A DNA stretch of 64,000 nt from SpSt-1165 sp964391725 (GTDB lineage Bacteria; Chloroflexota; Anaerolineae; Anaerolineales; Anaerolineaceae), in assembly GCA_964391725.1 (NCBI GenBank), contig CAYMNB010000008.1, positions 15,327-79,326 on the forward strand, in the 5' to 3' direction. Position 1 is the first letter of the stretch, and each line of letters starts with the position of its first letter. Both the position numbers and the translations under genes were made by a program. Positions 59,645 through 64,000 of the stretch are shown one piece after another. The notes under the pieces were generated by a model that ran no database searches, had not been told where the DNA came from, and was given only the letters and a program-made list of their open reading frames with translations.

Positions 59645-60456
59645 ACGATGACATCCTTCAGCCATGGGTGGAAGAAATTCTCGCCAGTAAAAAATACCGT
59701 GACCTGCACATTCCACCGGAAACCGTGACTGCCCTCCTGGCCTCAGAATTTGAGCGCCTGGGCAAAATCAAGCCAGCCGTCAAATCCGCCAAACAAAAAC
59801 TGCACAACATTGTTGCTGCATACCTTGGCGATCCTGACTATGAACAAGCCATCCAATGGATGACCACACGACTCCCGCAGTCATCACCACAGGAGGAGCA
59901 GGCCATGTGTGAGCAACTCCTTTCCCACCACGCATCCACCCGTGAACGGCTGCCCCACCTGCGTGAATTCTACGAAACCATCTTCGCCATCACTGGAAAG
60001 CCATCGGTCATACTGGATCTGGCCTGCGGGCTGCACCCGTTCGGCCTGCCCTGTATGGACCTGCCCCGAACCATCGAATATCACGCCTACGATCTGCACC
60101 TGCCGCGCATCGAGTTGATCCAAACCTATTTTTCTGACCGCTATCCCCACTCACAGGCTCACCACCAGGACATCTTGCTTGACATCCCCGCCGGACCCGC
60201 TGACGTGGCATTCCTCTTCAAAGAAACCCACCGCATGGAGAAACGCGCGAAAGACAGTAATCTACCCCTTTGGCAGCAACTCAGCGTAGATTGGCTGGTG
60301 GTGTCGCTTCCAGCGGTATCACTCAACCAGCAGCATGACCTGCGTGAAGGCCATCGCAAGCTGGTTAATAATCTGCTGGAAAAAACCGGCCACAACTGGC
60401 AGCAAAGCGTTGCCGAAGTGCATGGTGAGATGCTGTTCTTTCTTCAAAAAACCTGA
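59641..60456 (+). CDS. Divergent second FmrO/Rmt-family homologue
   Basis: The 271-aa protein keeps the N-terminal helix-bundle features of RmtB-type enzymes: EILASKKYRDLH (12-23), KQKLHNIVAAY (51-61), HHASTRERLPHL (97-108) and a SAM motif LDLACGLHP (125-133). However, FKTLP of the canonical copy is FKETH here (193-197), and the RSLxGRxKGM signature is lost, with SLNQQHDLREGH (227-238) in its place. Its target or activity has probably changed. It closes a four-gene overlapping block. Confidence 0.78.
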   Translation: MNDDILQPWVEEILASKKYRDLHIPPETVTALLASEFERLGKIKPAVKSAKQKLHNIVAAYLGDPDYEQAIQWMTTRLPQSSPQEEQAMCEQLLSHHASTRERLPHLREFYETIFAITGKPSVILDLACGLHPFGLPCMDLPRTIEYHAYDLHLPRIELIQTYFSDRYPHSQAHHQDILLDIPAGPADVAFLFKETHRMEKRAKDSNLPLWQQLSVDWLVVSLPAVSLNQQHDLREGHRKLVNNLLEKTGHNWQQSVAEVHGEMLFFLQKT

Positions 60457-60531
60457 AAAAGCCCCTCATTCTACCTCCCCGGTTTTCGTGCTGATGCTAT
60501 AATGGGAACAGATACCTTGGAAGGAAAGCGT

Positions 60532-61005
60532 ATGAATGCAAAACCGATTCTCATCAATGTGCGGGGGGCAATCGTCCGTAAGGACCGTGTGGTTCTCGTT
60601 AAAATGAATGATGAGTCGGGTATGTATTTCACCTTCCCCGGTGCCACCGTTCACCAGGGGGAATCCCTGTACGAAGCCATGCATCGTGGTATCAATTTAT
60701 CAACCGGCGCCCAGGTCGATGTGGGCCGTTTATTGATGCTGTGGGAGTACATTCCTGAGAGAGAAAATTTCAAGTATGGTGATCGCCAAAAGTTGACTGT
60801 TCTGTTCCTGTGCCGCATCATGCCGGGCAATGAACCTCACCAGCCACGCATCTCAGACCCCAACCAGATTGATGTATTATGGATGCCGATCAGTGCCTTG
60901 AGTGAATTGCCGGTCGTGCCATCTGTCGGTGCTCAATTGGCGACTGCCTTGGAATCCAAGATGACCACCGGAAACCTTTTCATTGACAATATCGCTCTGC
61001 TATGA
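60532..61005 (+). CDS. Nudix-fold protein lacking catalytic glutamates
   Basis: The 157-aa protein has a Nudix-like fold: INVRGAIVRKDRVVLVKM, FTFPGATVHQGESLYEAMHRG (the Nudix box region) and LTVLFLCRIM. Counting from the usual G-x5-E-x7-R-E-U-x-E-E-x-G, only E44 and R52 remain. The metal-binding Glu53, Glu56 and Glu57 are Gly53, Leu56 and Ser57, and the box Gly38 is Ala. It is probably not a pyrophosphohydrolase and may be a nucleotide-binding regulator. I start at ATG 60532, with GGAAGG upstream. The stop overlaps the RsmF-like gene as ATGA. Confidence 0.8.
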   Translation: MNAKPILINVRGAIVRKDRVVLVKMNDESGMYFTFPGATVHQGESLYEAMHRGINLSTGAQVDVGRLLMLWEYIPERENFKYGDRQKLTVLFLCRIMPGNEPHQPRISDPNQIDVLWMPISALSELPVVPSVGAQLATALESKMTTGNLFIDNIALL

Positions 61006-62513
61006 GCAAAAGCAGGAAAGATAACCAGCGGGGTCAACCAAAGCCTGACACATCTGAACACCCAGTACAGACGCTGTTGGCAACCCTTGAACCGCTGTTA
61101 TCACCGCAAGAATTCCGGGCACTGCTGGCTGAACTCGACCAGCCGCTGCCATCTGCACTGCGCCTGAATCCATTAAAACTCCCGCAATCTCCAGATGTGC
61201 TTATTCAACAACTGTCACAGCGTTATGATTGGTTGCTTTCGCCGCTGTCCTATTGTGAAACCGGATGGCGCATTGATGCTGGCAGCTATCCACCTGGCCA
61301 AACCTGGGAACACCGCTTAGGTCGATACTATGTGCAGGATGCTTCCTCCATGCTGCCGGTGGAACTGTTCGATCTCTCACATACAGAAAATCCATTGATA
61401 CTCGACATGGCCGCCTCGCCCGGCGGCAAAACTACCCATCTGATCAGCAAAACCAATGATAACGGGCTGGTGATCGCCAATGATGCCAGCCACGATCGCA
61501 TCACCGCGCTGCGGGTGGTATTACAGAATTGGGGCAGCATCAATCATGCCATCACCCAATTTCAGGGCGAGCGTTTCGGGCAGTGGTTTCCGAACACCTT
61601 TGATGCCATTCTGTTGGATGCTCCCTGTTCTATGCAGAATTTGCGCAGCACAGAAGCGCGCCCCATGCGGCCTATCTCTGCCAAAGAAGAACACAACCTG
61701 GCCAAACGTCAGCAGAAATTGCTGGAGAGTGCCCTGTTTGCCCTCAAACCAGGCGGCCAGATGGTGTATGCCACCTGTACGCTGACCCCGCAGGAAGACG
61801 AATTTGTGCTTGATTGGCTGCTTTCTCACTATCCCCGGTCAGTTCACATTGATGATCTCGCCCCCTCCCTGGGCATCCAGGCACCCGCCCTCAATGAGGC
61901 GTACGGATCAATCTTTCATCCATCAGTGCAAAATGCTTTTAGGCTGTGGCCGCATCGCCTGCAAAGTTCAGGCTTCTTTTGCGCCCGCCTCACCAAAGTA
62001 GACGCCATTCATGGCAAATCTCGGCCGGCGCCAACCTTTGACATCCTCAAAACAGACTTTGAACCGCTTTCAACACAGGATTCTGAAGAACTTCTAGGTC
62101 TCATGACTGACCAATGGCAGTTTGATTTTGCGCAGAAATATCTGGCGGAAGAGCGTTCGCTCTGGCGCAAAGGCAAACAGATCTTCCTGTTTCCCGACCG
62201 GTTTTTCACTGAACTCAACGCTTTACCATTGCGCAGTCTCGGTCTCCTGCTGGGCGAATACATCAATAGCCAGTTCACGCCTGACTTCTTTTTCATGTGC
62301 CGCCTCTTCTATGAGAACGACCTGCCATCCACTATAATTGAGGAAGACCTTGCTGCTTTATGGATGTCTGGCCAATCGATCCCCTGTCACCATATCGATG
62401 ATGGAAACTCTCCCATCTTAATCATGAAATCGAAGCAAGGAGAATTTTTGGGGGCTGCCAGACCAGGCAATGGCCAATTTAAGAACAACCTGCCACGTCG
62501 TGTGATTGTCTGA
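61002..62513 (+). CDS. RsmF/NOL1-NOP2-sun family RNA m5C methyltransferase
   Basis: A 503-aa RNA cytosine-C5 methyltransferase. The SAM motif is ILDMAASPGGKTTHL (133-147), and the two motif cysteines are C209 in LLDAPCS and C259 in YATCTLTPQEDE. The C-terminal 130 residues are extra beyond the catalytic domain, as in RsmF/YebU, where they bind rRNA. E. coli RsmF modifies 16S C1407, two bases from the G1405 target of the FmrO-type genes nearby. Assignment to RsmF and not RsmB rests on the C-terminal extension and the absence of an N-terminal NusB domain. Confidence 0.85.
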   Translation: MSKSRKDNQRGQPKPDTSEHPVQTLLATLEPLLSPQEFRALLAELDQPLPSALRLNPLKLPQSPDVLIQQLSQRYDWLLSPLSYCETGWRIDAGSYPPGQTWEHRLGRYYVQDASSMLPVELFDLSHTENPLILDMAASPGGKTTHLISKTNDNGLVIANDASHDRITALRVVLQNWGSINHAITQFQGERFGQWFPNTFDAILLDAPCSMQNLRSTEARPMRPISAKEEHNLAKRQQKLLESALFALKPGGQMVYATCTLTPQEDEFVLDWLLSHYPRSVHIDDLAPSLGIQAPALNEAYGSIFHPSVQNAFRLWPHRLQSSGFFCARLTKVDAIHGKSRPAPTFDILKTDFEPLSTQDSEELLGLMTDQWQFDFAQKYLAEERSLWRKGKQIFLFPDRFFTELNALPLRSLGLLLGEYINSQFTPDFFFMCRLFYENDLPSTIIEEDLAALWMSGQSIPCHHIDDGNSPILIMKSKQGEFLGAARPGNGQFKNNLPRRVIV

Positions 62514-62526
62514 GGAAAACTCTTTA

Positions 62527-64000
62527 ATGAAACCCGTTCGAAAATATGTCTTTCTTCCATTATGGATACTGACACTGATTATGGGTGGCTTGTTGCTGTT
62601 CCTGCCCTTATTTTCTCAACACGATGGGCTCATCTTTCAAATCAGCAATCTGCAACACAATGGTATCTACATCAGAGAATCGAAACCGACGCCTGAAAAG
62701 GGCATCCAAAGCGGCGACCGTATTCAGAGAATTAATAATTGCAGTATAGAACGCTATCTGCATCGTGATTGTCCTCAAGCGGAGGCTTTTAGGGAGCCAT
62801 TAACCTACACACTGACCCGCAATGGCCAATTATTGACCATGCAAACCTCTCCCATCAGCCGCAACCCGCTTGCTTATGGCAGAGCGATCCTGCCGTATCT
62901 CACAGGATTTTTCCTTATGATGATATGTGCGTTGGCTGGCATTCTTGCGCTTGATGTTAAACGCATTAACAACTTGTTGATTGTCAACTTACTCCTATTT
63001 GCTATGAGTTTCGCCTATCTGCCCGGACGACTGCCTTTATGGTTATTGCTGTACCCCAATATTTTATGGGCCACGCTCATCATTGTTTCAATCGCCTATT
63101 CTGGCGTATTCGCCCTGTCCACCCAATTAATATTGGGGTTTCCCAAAGATATCCTGCCCTCAAAAACAATCAACAACGCAATCCTTGTCCTGATGCTGTT
63201 GGTGCCACCCCTGGTCAGTGGCATCATTCTCATGAGATCATCCTCGCTTATCACGGGTTTAAATCGTGCCAACCGCTGGCAGACAACCGCTGGAGAGATC
63301 AGCGCTATAGCCTTCCTGGGCAGTTACCTGATACAGGTCATCACAAAAACATTCGCTCGCACACGCATTCGTTTACGCTGGATGCGCGTTGCTGCCGTTA
63401 TTATTTTGGTCAGCCTGGCAAGCCTGGCATCTGTTGCTTTAATCTCACATTTTGAAACCATCATCGCCGCATTGCCTACGCTGCGGCAATTGCTCGCACA
63501 AGGGGCAAAACCAGCCGTCTTGTTGCTCCTGTGCAGTCCCATTATGTTTGCCATTCCACTGGCAGAAAAATATCCCGGCCGCATCGATCAACTCGAAAAC
63601 CGTCTCTTGTTCTACACCGTGATACTGCTGCTTTTATTCTTTGCCTACCTTTGCATGAATTATCTGCTTTTCATCGTGGGAATTTTTACTTTTTGGAACA
63701 CAAGCTCTTTCTTTCCGGGCTTTGCTTTCGTCTTGCTTTCGTTACTTGTACTGGCAACCATTCGCAAACCAATCAACAGAGTCCTCAATCAAGTGTTCTA
63801 TCGTGATCGTTTACATTATCAAACCTTTCTGCCAGACTACATTTTGCAACTCAGCACCAACCTGAATCTTTCAGAAATCCTCAATCTGCTGCTGAAAACA
63901 CTGCCCCAACAGTTGAAATTCCGAAAGACATACGTGATCTTACGCAGCATTGCCGGTGATTATTACTATTATCCGGCTGAGAACCAGGAGGGCGTTGGCA
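62527..64000 (+). CDS. PDZ-like, polytopic membrane sensor protein with GAF start, C-terminus beyond the window
   Basis: The frame is open from ATG 62527 (GAGGAAAA upstream, 13 bases after the RsmF stop) to the window end, about 491 residues. A first transmembrane segment is at 9-29, then an extracellular PDZ-like domain (GIYIRESKPTPEKGIQSGDRIQRI). About eight more transmembrane segments follow (130-430), and at the end a GAF-like region begins (LPDYILQLSTNLNLSEILNLLLKTLP). This layout is typical of membrane sensor kinases or cyclases whose output domain lies outside the window. The signal is unknown. Confidence 0.7.
   Translation, partial: MKPVRKYVFLPLWILTLIMGGLLLFLPLFSQHDGLIFQISNLQHNGIYIRESKPTPEKGIQSGDRIQRINNCSIERYLHRDCPQAEAFREPLTYTLTRNGQLLTMQTSPISRNPLAYGRAILPYLTGFFLMMICALAGILALDVKRINNLLIVNLLLFAMSFAYLPGRLPLWLLLYPNILWATLIIVSIAYSGVFALSTQLILGFPKDILPSKTINNAILVLMLLVPPLVSGIILMRSSSLITGLNRANRWQTTAGEISAIAFLGSYLIQVITKTFARTRIRLRWMRVAAVIILVSLASLASVALISHFETIIAALPTLRQLLAQGAKPAVLLLLCSPIMFAIPLAEKYPGRIDQLENRLLFYTVILLLLFFAYLCMNYLLFIVGIFTFWNTSSFFPGFAFVLLSLLVLATIRKPINRVLNQVFYRDRLHYQTFLPDYILQLSTNLNLSEILNLLLKTLPQQLKFRKTYVILRSIAGDYYYYPAENQEGVG

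Noticed and set aside
1..64000. CRISPR arrays, insertion sequences, phage or integrase genes
   Set aside because: No regularly spaced repeats, transposase motifs or integrase motifs were seen by eye on either strand.

Overview
The window looks like the chromosome of a moderately GC-rich, Gram-positive-type (monoderm) bacterium, most likely an Anaerolineae-like member of the Chloroflexota. This is an inference from gene content (sugar-solute phosphorylase, BMP-type nucleoside ABC transporter, Wzm/Wzt export, acidic lipoproteins, no outer-membrane genes) and not from a marker tree. No insertion sequence, phage gene, integrase or CRISPR array was seen. Nearly all the DNA is coding, with many ATGA or TAATG stop/start overlaps. 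Both ends cut through sensor-type genes: a GAF-PAS protein on the left and a PDZ/membrane/GAF protein on the right.

Layout. 0-9 kb is housekeeping: M23 peptidase, rplS, a C26 amidohydrolase with murI, rnz, a TPR protein, tRNA-Arg(CCT), a HIT protein, rpsU-infA with a structured leader, and pepT. 8.8-14.9 kb holds an aminotransferase, an acidic lipoprotein, a GH13_18 phosphorylase next to a mannosylglucosylglycerate-synthase-like GT4 (probable compatible-solute cassette), a DUF3467-like protein and a deoxynucleoside kinase. 15.0-19.8 kb is a complete BMP-type nucleoside ABC importer. 19.9-35.2 kb is a long minus-strand run. It starts with a promoter/operator and a winged-helix regulator, then Wzm, Wzt, a KpsC/S-like enzyme, an RmlD-like reductase, a NeuB-like synthase, glycosyltransferases, an SpsF-like cytidylyltransferase and a Gfo/Idh oxidoreductase, followed by ABC-F, UroD-like and MFS genes. 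Together these make and export a surface glycan that probably carries a nonulosonic-acid-like sugar. 35.3-42.8 kb holds an acyltransferase, a GT-C membrane protein and three GT4 enzymes. dnaA (42.9-44.2 kb) is not flanked by dnaN and is followed by a 584-bp gene-free stretch without recognisable DnaA boxes. 44.8-49.7 kb has wall enzymes (SLT, LysM-M23), an MFS carrier, a UPF0173 hydrolase and a Rieske oxygenase. 49.8-54.8 kb is a second compact sugar cluster: a NeuA-like cytidylyltransferase, two dehydrogenases, a GT42/DUF115-like candidate sialyltransferase and two tandem GT2 enzymes.

54.9-62.5 kb is the most striking part, an RNA-modification island. It contains a TGT with an altered substrate loop, two FmrO/Rmt-family 16S rRNA G1405 methyltransferase homologues (one canonical, one lacking the family signatures), a class I methyltransferase, an RlmI-like methyltransferase, a Nudix protein that has lost its catalytic glutamates, and an RsmF-like m5C methyltransferase. 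The expected targets of three of these (tRNA position 34, 16S G1405 and C1407) all lie at or next to the ribosomal decoding site. I regard this island and the two CMP-sugar-acid clusters as the best candidates for undescribed biology.

All calls rest on reading sequence motifs by eye; no database search was possible.
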